From the IMG/VR virus record IMGVR_UViG_3300029908_000007, positions 62,001 through 126,000 of that record: a stretch of DNA of 64,000 nt. One strand, given 5' to 3'. This DNA comes from a virus. Numbering within the stretch: position 1 is the first letter of the stretch; each line of letters opens with the position of its first letter. Under the pieces are notes generated by a model. That model saw only the letters and a list, made by a program, of their open reading frames with translations. It was not told where the DNA came from and did not search any database. Shown here piece by piece: positions 14,978 to 23,601 of this stretch. A program made the translations under genes and the position numbers.

Positions 14978-15179
14978 AGAATTGATGATGAAAAGAGTTA
15001 TGGAAGAACCCGACTTCGTTAAATGCTCGAAGTATGGGAATTCATTGGTTAAATATCTTTCCGGCAATAGCGGTGAGATCAAGGATAAGACCATTGCTAG
15101 ATTACTAATGATCGCCGAAGACGACGTCGAAAGAATTTATCAAGAAGCTGTTGACATTTTAAGACGCGGTGTGGTATAG
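14910..15179 (+). CDS. Unknown small protein overlapping the coiled-coil gene
   Basis: 89 residues from the ATG at 14910, which follows a strong AAGGAGG three nucleotides upstream, although this lies within the previous gene in another frame. An alternative start is the ATG at 14970, which overlaps the previous stop by 8 nt and would give 69 residues. The protein is helical and basic at first, then acidic near the end (IAEDDVERIYQEAVDIL). The end of the gene contains the promoter of the RNase H gene. Function unknown. Confidence 0.5.
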   Translation: MINSQKQVITTYYKGSLADAMVKELMMKRVMEEPDFVKCSKYGNSLVKYLSGNSGEIKDKTIARLLMIAEDDVERIYQEAVDILRRGVV

Positions 15180-15180
15180 T
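15151..15180 (+). promoter_or_regulatory. Sigma-70 type promoter giving a predicted leaderless mRNA
   Basis: TTGACA at 15151-15156, 18-bp spacer, TATAGT at 15175-15180, inside the end of the previous gene. The RNase H ATG at 15187 is 6 nt past the -10, and no ribosome binding site is seen. Confidence 0.55.
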
Positions 15181-15186
15181 TGGCGT

Positions 15187-15834
15187 ATGAAGATCGAGAT
15201 CTACGCAGATGGGTCGGGGCAGACTAGTAACACCGATGGCGGATACGGCTGGGTAATGGTTGTAGACGGAGTCGTTCATTCCGAGGGCTCTGGACATGTC
15301 TCAAATGCCACAAACAACGATATGGAGTTGGAAGGCGCAATACAGGGACTATCGGCTGTAGGTAGACTGGCTTGGCCTCCTCTAAAGATTCTGGGCAATT
15401 TTGAGGCTGTGGAAATTGTACCACCAGAAGTTACATTGATAAGCGACAGTCAAATCGTTCTCGGCTGGGCTTCTGGAGCCTACCAATTCAAACAGCTCAA
15501 CAAGATAGATAAATATAATCAGCTGGTAACCTTAATGTCCAGGTTAGGAGCCAAAACCCGTTGGGTCCGTGGCCATAGCGGTGATATTCATAATTCCAGG
15601 TGTGATCAGCTCGCTAGTAACGCACGTAAAGGCGTAACTACGAATTGTCTTGACAAACTTACTCCAAAGATGGATACTCGTATCGGAACCAAAAAGGCTG
15701 GAACGGCCTCGGTTTGGCACAAGGACGTGCTTTACGTTATGGACTTTGAAAACATGGTCATGGAGAAATACGATCGCGAAGCCCATGGAAAACGGGGCTC
15801 TATGATTGAGATACGCGAGGAGAAGAGTAGATGA
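15187..15834 (+). CDS. RNase H-family ribonuclease
   Basis: 216 residues with all type 1 RNase H active-site positions: Asp8 in IYADGS, Glu47 in NNDMELEGA, Asp87 in ISDSQ and Asp140 in RCDQLA, plus His130 in VRGHSG. It would remove the RNA of RNA-DNA hybrids such as lagging-strand primers. The last 60 residues are an extra C-terminal extension without known motif. The ATG at 15187 starts just upstream of the first beta strand and lies 6 nt after a -10 box, so a leaderless start is likely. An earlier in-frame start at 15169 would overlap the promoter. Ends in an overlap with the next small gene. Confidence 0.85.
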   Translation: MKIEIYADGSGQTSNTDGGYGWVMVVDGVVHSEGSGHVSNATNNDMELEGAIQGLSAVGRLAWPPLKILGNFEAVEIVPPEVTLISDSQIVLGWASGAYQFKQLNKIDKYNQLVTLMSRLGAKTRWVRGHSGDIHNSRCDQLASNARKGVTTNCLDKLTPKMDTRIGTKKAGTASVWHKDVLYVMDFENMVMEKYDREAHGKRGSMIEIREEKSR

Positions 15835-16010
15835 AACACTTGGATGAAGAAGTTAACTTTGTAAAATGTGAACACAACAATCTCAGTACCAATTGTAATG
15901 TTTGTTTTGTGCCAGTTTTTGATTCTTTTATGGAATTCGCTCGGGATATGTATAAAGAACAGAACGAAGAACCACACATCCATTCCCTTGAATTTCTGAG
16001 GAATACATGA
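15831..16010 (+). CDS. Small protein with CxxC motif
   Basis: 59 residues beginning MKHLDEEVNFVKCEHNN, with a CEH pair at residues 13-15 and a CNVC pair at 22-25, the pattern of a single zinc knuckle. The ATG overlaps the RNase H stop and the stop overlaps the exonuclease ATG (ATGA), so this is a coupled gene in a continuous chain. Function unknown. Confidence 0.6.
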   Translation: MKHLDEEVNFVKCEHNNLSTNCNVCFVPVFDSFMEFARDMYKEQNEEPHIHSLEFLRNT

Positions 16011-16642
16011 GTAATTTTCTACTTGCTTTTGACACAGAAACCGGAGGACTATCCCCCAAAGCAGCCGACGTACTGACAGCCTACTTCGCTATCGTCGACG
16101 AAGATTTTAAGATCCTCGACGAACTAGACCTAAAGCTAAAGCCTGACAATGGTCGTTTACCCATCGCCGAGGATGGCGCGTTAAAAGTTAATAAGATCAA
16201 TATCCACGCTCATCTCGAAGATCCCGAAACTATCACATACTCCGAAGCCAAAACCAAATTAGTAGCCATGATACGAAAATACTTGAAGAAGACAGGAAGG
16301 CACTCCAATATCCGCCCCCTTGGCTACAACGTCCCCTTTGATATCGGTTTCATACAAGAATATGTCTTGTTCCCCGATGAATGGCAGTCTCTTATTAACT
16401 ACAATACCGTGGATCCCAAGGTTGTCGTTAATTTTCTGAAAGACGCGGGTTGGTTTCCTGCGGACCTAGGAACTCTCATCAGCGTAGTTAAGCATTTTAA
16501 TATTTCCATGGGTTTGGCTCATACCGCAAAAGCCGACGCGTTGGCTACTGTAGAAGTCTATAAGAAGTTATTGGAATTGATGGATTCCAAAAAAGATGGT
16601 GGCGGTGGATTGGACCTTTTGAGTCTTTTGGAGGCGGAATGA
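16007..16642 (+). CDS. DnaQ-like 3'-5' exonuclease (DEDDh proofreading type)
   Basis: 211 residues. Exo I is FDTETGG at residues 8-14, exo II is in GYNVPFDIGF near 107-116, and exo III is HTAKADALATVEVY near 171-184, giving the DEDDh set. It would proofread for the DNA polymerase III alpha subunit encoded 1.3 kb downstream, like the bacterial epsilon subunit. The C-terminal GLDLLSLLEAE resembles a short clamp- or polymerase-binding tail; that reading is inference. It starts in an ATGA overlap. Confidence 0.85.
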   Translation: MSNFLLAFDTETGGLSPKAADVLTAYFAIVDEDFKILDELDLKLKPDNGRLPIAEDGALKVNKINIHAHLEDPETITYSEAKTKLVAMIRKYLKKTGRHSNIRPLGYNVPFDIGFIQEYVLFPDEWQSLINYNTVDPKVVVNFLKDAGWFPADLGTLISVVKHFNISMGLAHTAKADALATVEVYKKLLELMDSKKDGGGGLDLLSLLEAE

Positions 16643-16890
16643 GAAAGGTATTTTGTCGCCTTATTGTTGTAGATTTATGTTTGTCGTTCGCAAAATTAGA
16701 TGGTGACAAACTGTCTCTGATTAGAATACCACTAGTCGCAAATCAGATTTTGGGCGCTTTAGCGTTTTATGATGAGTTGATAGGCTTTGAAGAAATGCCT
16801 ATAGTAGAATTTGTCGAACTTTGTAAAAAACAAGCAACAGAAGAAGAAGTTAAAAAATTCGAAAAATCATTTGGGGAAATTTATTCATGA
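16639..16890 (+). CDS. Unknown small protein
   Basis: 83 residues, overlapping both neighbours by 4 nt. The N-terminal half is hydrophobic enough (CRLIVVDLCLSFA) to be a buried strand or weak membrane segment. The C-terminal half is an acidic helix. No known family. It lies between the proofreading exonuclease and the polymerase, so it is co-expressed with the replicase. Confidence 0.5.
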   Translation: MRKVFCRLIVVDLCLSFAKLDGDKLSLIRIPLVANQILGALAFYDELIGFEEMPIVEFVELCKKQATEEEVKKFEKSFGEIYS

Positions 16891-17156
16891 AAGCCTGGTT
16901 TGAATGGTGCCATATGTTTCCTGGCGACTATCCGGTTAAATTCGGAATTGACTGGTATGTTCACGCCAAACCCGTAAAAATGTTTAAACCATGGCGGGGG
17001 CTTACGATTACTTTTTATTTATTCAAACGCTTGGTTAATCTAAACATAGTCATGGACTACGAAGCCTACCAGGCTAGGATGAACTATAGACACGATCCCA
17101 ACGCTGCAATTAAAAGATTACGAGAAAGAAAAGCTGCTAGGGAGAATAAGCAATGA
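16887..17156 (+). CDS. Unknown small basic aromatic protein
   Basis: 89 residues, rich in Trp, Tyr, Phe and Arg, with a strongly basic C-terminal helix (AAIKRLRERKAARENKQ). Overlaps both neighbours. The basic tail suggests nucleic acid or ribosome contact, without proof. The homing endonuclease begins in its stop codon. Confidence 0.5.
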   Translation: MKAWFEWCHMFPGDYPVKFGIDWYVHAKPVKMFKPWRGLTITFYLFKRLVNLNIVMDYEAYQARMNYRHDPNAAIKRLRERKAARENKQ

Positions 17157-17917
17157 TGAAAAAGGGAACTATTTGTAAGAAGTACACTCAAGAGGAAAAG
17201 AATTTTATAATAGAAAATTATAAAACCATGACGAGTCTCGACATATCCAAGATTATCGATAGAACCAAAGCTTCAGTTATCGTAATGGCTGGCAAATTGG
17301 GACTTGGAGAATCATCCAAAGATCTTATATCAGGTCAAAAATTTAACAGACTTACGATTATAAAAAAAACAGATAAAAGAACAAAATGTAGAGCAATTAT
17401 ATATGAATGCTTATGCATTTGTGGAAATATAACCTATGTACCAAGAAATACTATAACAAGTGGTCATACAAAAAGTTGTGGATGTTTACAAATCGAAAAA
17501 ATTTCAGAATCTCTGCTTTTGTCTCCCGGAAAAGCTACAATAAATCAGCTATATTATTGCTGCAAAGGCGACGCTCAAAAAAGAGGTATCGATTTTTTGT
17601 TAACTATGGAACAACATGCAGAAATAGTTTCTCATGATTGCAATTATTGTGGAGAACCTCCTCGTAAAGCAAACTATCTTATCAAAAAAGACGGCAATCT
17701 AAAAAAAGTAAAACATATCGCAACAAAATCTTGCATTGACAATTCTTGGGCAGTCGCCAACACGGTTGACAGGATAGATAGCAATAAGGCATACACATTA
17801 GACAATTGCGTAGCGGCTTGCTGGCCCTGCAATCAAATGAAAATGATATCTTCTGTGAATGATTTTATATCTCAAACCTATAAAATTGTAGCTTTCCAAG
17901 AAAGTAAGAAAAAATGA
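17153..17917 (+). CDS. HNH homing endonuclease
   Basis: 254 residues. The N-terminus holds a helix-turn-helix (residues 12-50). A central zinc-finger-like part has CLCICG and SGHTKSCGC. The HNH nuclease lies at the end with CNYCGEPP, then a VDRIDSNKAYTLDNCVAACWPCN block. This layout is typical of free-standing phage homing endonucleases, which copy themselves into related genomes by cutting them. By eye the gene is more AT-rich than its neighbours and has many AAA and ATA codons, a sign of recent arrival. It sits exactly between the replicase accessory genes and the polymerase gene with 4-nt overlaps on both sides, so expression of the polymerase was kept. Confidence 0.8.
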   Translation: MMKKGTICKKYTQEEKNFIIENYKTMTSLDISKIIDRTKASVIVMAGKLGLGESSKDLISGQKFNRLTIIKKTDKRTKCRAIIYECLCICGNITYVPRNTITSGHTKSCGCLQIEKISESLLLSPGKATINQLYYCCKGDAQKRGIDFLLTMEQHAEIVSHDCNYCGEPPRKANYLIKKDGNLKKVKHIATKSCIDNSWAVANTVDRIDSNKAYTLDNCVAACWPCNQMKMISSVNDFISQTYKIVAFQESKKK

Positions 17918-20900
17918 CTTTCGTATCCACTCATACACACACAGAGTCCTTCCTAACAGCCTCTAAGCTATCTTCGTTCATTTCTAGAGCAAAAGATTTG
18001 GGCCGTACTCATTTCGTACAAATAGATCAGGGTAATCTATCGAACGCTCTCAAAGCTCACGGACAGGCTAAAAAAGCTGGGCTCAAATCAATTCTAGGAA
18101 TTGAAGTGTTTTTTAAAGACTCTTCGTGCCCAGTAATTAGTGGAACAAAAACGGATAGATGTAGGTATTTTAATCTGTCTATATATGCGCTGGATCAGTC
18201 AGCGTATCAGGAAATAGTGCGATTGGTATCAAAATTTGACAGACCCGTTATCGACATTAGAGAAGAATCCCAATCTCTTTGGCAATGGTCGGATTTGGAA
18301 CACATCAGTAAATTTAACGTAAACGTAGTTCTATCCGGAGTTCATTGTATTGTCGGCAAACCAGCATTAGATAATAGACCAGATTTGGCCGAAGGCGTAT
18401 TTTTAAAGCTCAATACGCTATTTAAGAATAGGCTGTACGCGGCAATGCTTTGCACGGAATGGTCCAAGAAATACGCCCAAATAGTTCAAATAACGTATAG
18501 AGATGGAACCACGGATTGCTTAATGGACACCGATTCTGTAGCCACAGATCGAGCCCGCCGCATTAAGGCTATAGAGTTAGTGGATAACAATCGGCACGCT
18601 GTGATCAAAAACAAGATCTCTGGCGGAATCTATTCAGAAGTAGAAAAAGAAATAGAAAAAGTGATACTAAAAAAGGGATTTCTTCCTCTTCCTGTAGACG
18701 CAGCTTTAGTCGTAAACAGAACGCTTAAGAGTCTTGCCGAGAAATATGGAATCCCTGTTCTCGCTACGGATCACGCATTTTATGCCGAAGCCTCAGACCG
18801 TATCGTTCAAGATCTAATTCTAGAGGGTAAGACTAGGATTAAGTCTAGTTTGCACATGAGATCCCAAGAAGAGGTTCTGGACTACCTAACAAAAATAATG
18901 GAGTTATCTCCATCAGATGCCAATAAAATTATAAACAATAGCGCCCAATGGGCATCACTATTTGATACATTTGATCTCAAGTATGATTGGCACTTAGCCT
19001 CTACTAACGGACAAGACCCTCTCAAGATGTGTATGGCCGCGATCCAGAAAAATGGGCGTATGAAATGGGACGATAAGGCGTATACAGAAAGGCTAAAAGA
19101 AGAATGGGCGGTCCTTGTTAAGAATGGCAAAAAGAATATGCTCCCCTATTTTTTTCCAATCGAAGATATCGTAGAATTTTATAAAAACAGTGGATATTTA
19201 ACCGGACCTGGTCGCGGATCTGCTGCAGGTTCCTTATTGGCGTACCTGCTATGTATTACGCACGTTAACCCTCTTAAGCACGGACTCTCGTTTTCCAGAT
19301 TTTATTCTATGACTCGTATTGAAAACAATCAGGTCGCGGACATAGATTTGGACCTTGGAGATCGCGTACCATTAGTTGGGGAAGACGGGAAGTCTGGGTA
19401 CCTATACTCGCGCTGGGGGAACTGCGCTGCTCAGATTGGGACCAAAGCTATGATTCGTCTCAAGAGCGCGATAAAAGATGTTAATCGCTATCTGAACGGT
19501 TCGGTTGAACGATCTATCTTAACTCTAACCGAAGGATTACCAGCCGCTCCTCAAGGAGTATCGGACCACAATTTTATTTGGGGATACGAAGACGATGATG
19601 GCAACCATGTTCCGGGCTTGATAGAACAATCAAAAGAACTCCGAGCATATATGAAAGAAAAGCCAAGGGAGTGGGAAATTGTCAGCAAGACAGTCGGCGT
19701 TACCAGGAGCTGGTCAAAACACGCCAGCGGATTTTGTATTTCAGATATTCCCATTAGAGATATGGTACCACTAAGAGATGGGGTTATTACTCAATATGAG
19801 GCAAAGCAGGTGGAGGAAAGTGGGGCGTTGAAATATGACTTCCTTGTAGTTCACAACATTAAAGATATTCAAGTCTGTTTAGAACTTATTAATAAAAAGA
19901 ATAATGAAAAACATGAAACCGGATACTTTACCCATAATGGAGTCAAGACATTTGTTTGGGATCTTACGGAAGATTTGGAAGCGTTTAAATCCGTTTGGAG
20001 CGGTGACACTAACACAATTTTTCAGCTCAACACAAAATCTATGACACCTTTTGTAAAAGATATTTTACCTCAATCTATTGAAGATCTTTCTACAATACTT
20101 AGCTTGGTCCGACCTGGCCCACTCGATTTCGTTTCCGAAGATACCGGCAGAAACATGGCCGAAGAATTTGTTCACCGCAAAAACTGCGGTTCCTATAATG
20201 ATATTGAAATCTTAAATAAACTAATTCCTGAAACATATTCAGTCCTTGTCTACCAAGAACAGGTAACGAAGATCGCAAAAGAGCTTGCCGGATTTTCTGG
20301 GACAGAAGCTGAGATCTTAAGAGAAAATATCGGTAAAAAGAAAGCCGTAGAACTTGCTAAACAAAAACCTAAGTTTGTCGAAGGCGCTTCCAAGCATATT
20401 TCCAAAGAAGAGGCCGAACTTTTATGGGATCGAATCGAAACATTTGGCCGCTACTCCTTCAATAAAAGTCACGGAATTTCCTACAGTTATATCACTTATG
20501 CGTGCATGTTTTTGCGCCACAATTACCGTCTTGAGTGGTACGCGGCGATTTTAAGCAATGCTAGCGAGCAAGAAATTACAGGCAAGTTATGGCCTACGGT
20601 AAAAAACCTAATCGCTCCTCCGGACATCAATCTCTCAAATGAAATGATGGCCGTAGATTACGCGAATAAAAATATCCGATCTAAGCTTGGCATTATCCGT
20701 GGCATGGGCGACATTACCCTAGAGCCAATCATCGCGAACAGACCATACCGTGATATTCAAGACTTCGTCGACAAAGACGTCGCAGGACCCAGCTTAGCCC
20801 ACAAACTCATCCACGTCGGCATTATGGACTCCTTATTCGAACCCGGAATGTCCTTGGTTGAAAAACTCAAAGCCTACGAAGACGCCGCTGAAATTAAGAA

Positions 20901-21468
20901 GTTTAGAGACAAAAAAGCAGAGGCTGATAAGAAGTTCAAGAATATGAGAGCGTTACAGCCTAAAGAAGGTGTTGTTCCCTCCCAGTATCTCAATTTGTCG
21001 CCTCTCAAAGACATCGCTATGAAAAAAGCCGTACTCCCAACGCTCCCCGTAGATCTTCACGGACTGGGCTTAAAATATAGCCGCTGTTTGGATCCCTACA
21101 CTACCAATAGCAAAGTCACCGATCCCGTCACCAATAAGTCGACGTTCTTGGTGGATGGCAACGTAATCAAGCGTATCGACGCTCTGGAGGGCTTCCAGGT
21201 CGAAAAAGACATATACGCCGCTGCTACCTGCTATATCATCGATGCCAAGGAATTCAGCTATGCCAAGGGCGCTAAGACGGCTTTAAAGCTCACCTTTGAC
21301 ACCGGCGACGGCAACATCATGGAAAAAGTGCTATGGCCGGATTATAATACCGGGATTCTGGAATACCCAAAGGAAGTAAAACGGGGCAGTATATGTACGT
21401 TATTCATGAAGAAACGTCAGGACAAGAGCGGTGAGATGTCGGTGTTCTCAATTGTAGTAGAAGGCTAA
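17914..21468 (+). CDS. dnaE: DNA polymerase III alpha subunit (DnaE-type replicase)
   Basis: 1184 residues, close to bacterial DnaE in length. A PHP domain opens with STHTHTESF at residues 5-13. The palm has GRGSAAGS near 433-440, the two catalytic aspartates in ADIDLDLGD near 473-481, and the third in KYDFLVVHN near 639. The region near 785-830 has the YQEQVTKIAKELAGFSG and FNKSHGISYSY elements. A helix-hairpin-helix (GMGDITLEPI) and a C-terminal OB-like domain follow. An extra segment of roughly 90 residues lies within the PHP domain (about 165-280). No tau-binding tail is obvious. With the DnaQ-like exonuclease it makes a bacterial-style replicase, unlike the family B polymerase of T4. Confidence 0.92.
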   Translation: MTFVSTHTHTESFLTASKLSSFISRAKDLGRTHFVQIDQGNLSNALKAHGQAKKAGLKSILGIEVFFKDSSCPVISGTKTDRCRYFNLSIYALDQSAYQEIVRLVSKFDRPVIDIREESQSLWQWSDLEHISKFNVNVVLSGVHCIVGKPALDNRPDLAEGVFLKLNTLFKNRLYAAMLCTEWSKKYAQIVQITYRDGTTDCLMDTDSVATDRARRIKAIELVDNNRHAVIKNKISGGIYSEVEKEIEKVILKKGFLPLPVDAALVVNRTLKSLAEKYGIPVLATDHAFYAEASDRIVQDLILEGKTRIKSSLHMRSQEEVLDYLTKIMELSPSDANKIINNSAQWASLFDTFDLKYDWHLASTNGQDPLKMCMAAIQKNGRMKWDDKAYTERLKEEWAVLVKNGKKNMLPYFFPIEDIVEFYKNSGYLTGPGRGSAAGSLLAYLLCITHVNPLKHGLSFSRFYSMTRIENNQVADIDLDLGDRVPLVGEDGKSGYLYSRWGNCAAQIGTKAMIRLKSAIKDVNRYLNGSVERSILTLTEGLPAAPQGVSDHNFIWGYEDDDGNHVPGLIEQSKELRAYMKEKPREWEIVSKTVGVTRSWSKHASGFCISDIPIRDMVPLRDGVITQYEAKQVEESGALKYDFLVVHNIKDIQVCLELINKKNNEKHETGYFTHNGVKTFVWDLTEDLEAFKSVWSGDTNTIFQLNTKSMTPFVKDILPQSIEDLSTILSLVRPGPLDFVSEDTGRNMAEEFVHRKNCGSYNDIEILNKLIPETYSVLVYQEQVTKIAKELAGFSGTEAEILRENIGKKKAVELAKQKPKFVEGASKHISKEEAELLWDRIETFGRYSFNKSHGISYSYITYACMFLRHNYRLEWYAAILSNASEQEITGKLWPTVKNLIAPPDINLSNEMMAVDYANKNIRSKLGIIRGMGDITLEPIIANRPYRDIQDFVDKDVAGPSLAHKLIHVGIMDSLFEPGMSLVEKLKAYEDAAEIKKFRDKKAEADKKFKNMRALQPKEGVVPSQYLNLSPLKDIAMKKAVLPTLPVDLHGLGLKYSRCLDPYTTNSKVTDPVTNKSTFLVDGNVIKRIDALEGFQVEKDIYAAATCYIIDAKEFSYAKGAKTALKLTFDTGDGNIMEKVLWPDYNTGILEYPKEVKRGSICTLFMKKRQDKSGEMSVFSIVVEG

Positions 21469-21476
21469 CTTTTCTC

Positions 21477-21505
21477 TTGACATTTTTAAAACGATTTAGT
21501 ATATT
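21477..21505 (+). promoter_or_regulatory. Sigma-70 type promoter giving a predicted leaderless mRNA
   Basis: TTGACA at 21477-21482, 17-bp spacer, TATATT at 21500-21505. The ATG of the subtilase is at 21512, 6 nt after the -10, with no ribosome binding site. Confidence 0.65.
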
Positions 21506-21511
21506 ACCGAT

Positions 21512-22231
21512 ATGAAGCGTTTGGTTTACCCCCTACTCGTATGGCTTTTGGTCTCAACCCTGGTATACGCCAGGACCCACCACAAGCCCGGTAAGACGCT
21601 TCGTATTGCCGTAATCGACACCGGATTGGATCTCAACGATCCCCGCCTCAGCAACCATCTCTGCAGAACCGGTCACAAAGATTTCACCGGTGAAGGCCTG
21701 GTTGATTTGAACGGACACGGCACACATATCGCCGGTCTTATAGAAAAATATGCGGGTGAGGGAAACTACTGTCTTGTGATATATAAGTACTTTGCAACCG
21801 GTGACAAAGCCAAATACAATGCCAGGCATGAAGTCGACGCTATAGCCGAAGCCGTTAAAAATCACGTCGACGTTGTTAATATTTCCAGCGGTGGACCGGA
21901 GTTTGTAAAAAGAGAGTATGATTTAATCAGGTTTCATCCAAGAACCACCTTTGTTTTGGCAGCTGGAAACGAAGGACACGATCTAGACAGAGATTGTAAC
22001 TACTATCCGGCTTGCTACCTGCTCGGTAACGAAAAAATTGTCGGAAATGTCACAGAAACCGGAGCCATGGTTACATCTTCTAATTACGGCAACGTGCTTT
22101 CAGCGGTAGAAGTTGGGGACAATGTTTTGTCAACAGCACCTAACGGTGGTATGACACACAGCACTGGAACCAGCCAAGCCACAGCAATTAGAACCGGCAA
22201 GCTTATAAAGGAAATGTTAGATGCAAAATAA
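21512..22231 (+). CDS. Secreted subtilisin-like serine protease
   Basis: 239 residues with a signal peptide (MKRLVYPLLVWLLVSTLVYA) and the S8 triad: Asp36 in AVIDTGLD, His69 in NGHGTHIAG and Ser221 in GTSQATA. The oxyanion asparagine is at about 153 in AAGNEG. It lacks a propeptide and is one of the smaller members of the family, so it is essentially a bare catalytic domain. Export puts its target in the envelope or medium. It has its own promoter directly upstream, with the -10 only 6 nt from the ATG, which predicts early leaderless expression. A secreted subtilase in an early phage region is uncommon; a role in altering the cell surface is inference. Confidence 0.85.
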   Translation: MKRLVYPLLVWLLVSTLVYARTHHKPGKTLRIAVIDTGLDLNDPRLSNHLCRTGHKDFTGEGLVDLNGHGTHIAGLIEKYAGEGNYCLVIYKYFATGDKAKYNARHEVDAIAEAVKNHVDVVNISSGGPEFVKREYDLIRFHPRTTFVLAAGNEGHDLDRDCNYYPACYLLGNEKIVGNVTETGAMVTSSNYGNVLSAVEVGDNVLSTAPNGGMTHSTGTSQATAIRTGKLIKEMLDAK

Positions 22232-22463
22232 CGTCTTTCAAAACAGAGTGGTCAAAACCAAAAAATTAGGCAAGGATGCTTTAATGCAGGTTAGCATAAA
22301 TGAAATCGCTAAGCGGATTTTTGTTGACTTTTCATCCGTAGATGGTAGGATTAAGATTCAGAAGAGTTTTCAAGACACTTTTGAGGGTAAGAAACTAGCT
22401 AAGGAATTTGAAAAAAGATTTAAAAATCTAAATGAAATTAAGGGTTATTTAGGTATTAAATGA
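22221..22463 (+). CDS. Unknown small basic protein
   Basis: 80 residues, starting 11 nt inside the subtilase gene and ending in an ATGA overlap with the next. Lysine-rich, mostly helical in the second half (SFQDTFEGKKLAKEFEKRFKNLNEIKG). No motif recognised. Probably cytoplasmic, as there is no signal peptide. Confidence 0.5.
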   Translation: MQNNVFQNRVVKTKKLGKDALMQVSINEIAKRIFVDFSSVDGRIKIQKSFQDTFEGKKLAKEFEKRFKNLNEIKGYLGIK

Positions 22464-22822
22464 AGAAGATTAAAACCAAACCCAGAGAAGTAGAGGTTTA
22501 TCTGGATGGTACTGATTGGCGGTATGAAATCGGTCATGCCGCTGATGGTAATCGTGTCTATCCCAGCGTCGATTGTCTTAAAGAAGAAAATAAGTGCTGG
22601 GATGAGTGTGGGATAGTTAAATGTAAGCTGGTTTTTATGGAAACCGTGATTCCGGAAGTCGATCCTAAAGATTGGAAAAACACCACTCCTATGGTGGAAT
22701 GCGATGTAGATAGGGACCGCTTAGCAGCCGCAGAAAGACACTTAGGATATCTCGAAGAAAAAGTGATGAAACAGCTGAATAAGGTTATTCAGTTAAAAGC
22801 AAATATAAAGGGGAAGAAATAA
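22460..22822 (+). CDS. Unknown small protein
   Basis: 120 residues. The first half has strand-like segments with several Trp and Cys (VDCLKEENKCWDECGIVKCK). The last 40 residues form a helix with heptad spacing. Overlaps both neighbours by 1 to 4 nt. No family recognised. Confidence 0.5.
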   Translation: MKKIKTKPREVEVYLDGTDWRYEIGHAADGNRVYPSVDCLKEENKCWDECGIVKCKLVFMETVIPEVDPKDWKNTTPMVECDVDRDRLAAAERHLGYLEEKVMKQLNKVIQLKANIKGKK

Positions 22823-23601
22823 TGTCGTTATCAAGTATTCTAGAACAAATCAAGACGGTTAAACCAATTGCAGAGATGGATATCCTCGTAGGACCCAGAG
22901 AAACGTATGCGGGACGAGAAGGTATGCAACGCAATGCCAAAGAAGAATTTAAGACGCTAAAAGAACAGTATACCAACGAACTCCGCCAAACCGCAGCCTT
23001 CATCCTGATATCGGGCTCCGGCAAGGAAACCTTTCAAACCCTAGCTACTACTGAGTTCAACTGCTTTTCAGCGGACAGCGAGGGCTTCTATAAGGCATTG
23101 GCTGATCGCATCCCCGCCGAACTCTACGCTAATAAGACGCCAGCGGGCAATCTGTTCGATGTCATGGGGCGACACCTTGAAGACATGGCCAATGATCTCG
23201 GGATTATCGGATATCCTCAACTGATCTTTAAACAACAATATCAACGCGCTATCGATGGAAAAGCTGACTTTGTGAAGCTGATTAAGCAAGCCATTAATGA
23301 ACAAGTGGGTTCGGAAATCGTGGGTATCTATACTGCTAAAGTTTTGACCGATGAAGCCATTTCTAAAAACCATGGTCTTTCTATTACTCCAGTTGTCATG
23401 ACTACCGATGACGAAGCCTTGGCTTTAGATCTCAACGAAACACTATATCGCGCTGGTTCCCGAGCTTTCTTGGTGGCTGCTGGGAAGGGCGCCAAGAGCA
23501 TTCGAGCCGTGGAAGGTGCATTTGCTATCAAAGAAGTCGATGCCGATAGTGTAAAAAATGTCTTGACAAATATAAGCAAGATGTGTAAGAATATACGATG
23601 A
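22822..23601 (+). CDS. Unknown protein upstream of the ssDNA-binding protein
   Basis: 259 residues, alpha/beta in pattern, without recognised motif, signal peptide or membrane helix. A VGPRETYAGREGMQRNAKEE segment near residues 23-42 and an ISGSGKET segment near 63-70 are not a convincing P-loop because the surrounding strand and spacing do not fit. It overlaps the ssDNA-binding protein gene by 4 nt, and the promoter for that gene lies in its last codons. A role in replication or recombination is suggested only by position. Confidence 0.5.
   Translation: MSLSSILEQIKTVKPIAEMDILVGPRETYAGREGMQRNAKEEFKTLKEQYTNELRQTAAFILISGSGKETFQTLATTEFNCFSADSEGFYKALADRIPAELYANKTPAGNLFDVMGRHLEDMANDLGIIGYPQLIFKQQYQRAIDGKADFVKLIKQAINEQVGSEIVGIYTAKVLTDEAISKNHGLSITPVVMTTDDEALALDLNETLYRAGSRAFLVAAGKGAKSIRAVEGAFAIKEVDADSVKNVLTNISKMCKNIR
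23563..23591 (+). promoter_or_regulatory. Weak sigma-70 type promoter before the ssDNA-binding protein
   Basis: TTGACA at 23563-23568, 17-bp spacer, TAAGAA at 23586-23591, with the ATG at 23598 again 6 nt after the -10. The -10 is a poor match, so confidence is limited. Confidence 0.4.

Noticed and set aside
21783-21795. TGTGATATATAAG inside the subtilase gene
   Set aside because: The class B-like string is in the middle of a gene and explained by Val-Ile-Tyr-Lys codons. It shows that the motif also occurs by chance.
22822-23601. ISGSGKET as a P-loop in the protein before the ssDNA-binding protein
   Set aside because: The loop resembles GxxGxGKT in part, but the preceding strand and the spacing of a Walker B are missing, so an ATPase call is not justified.
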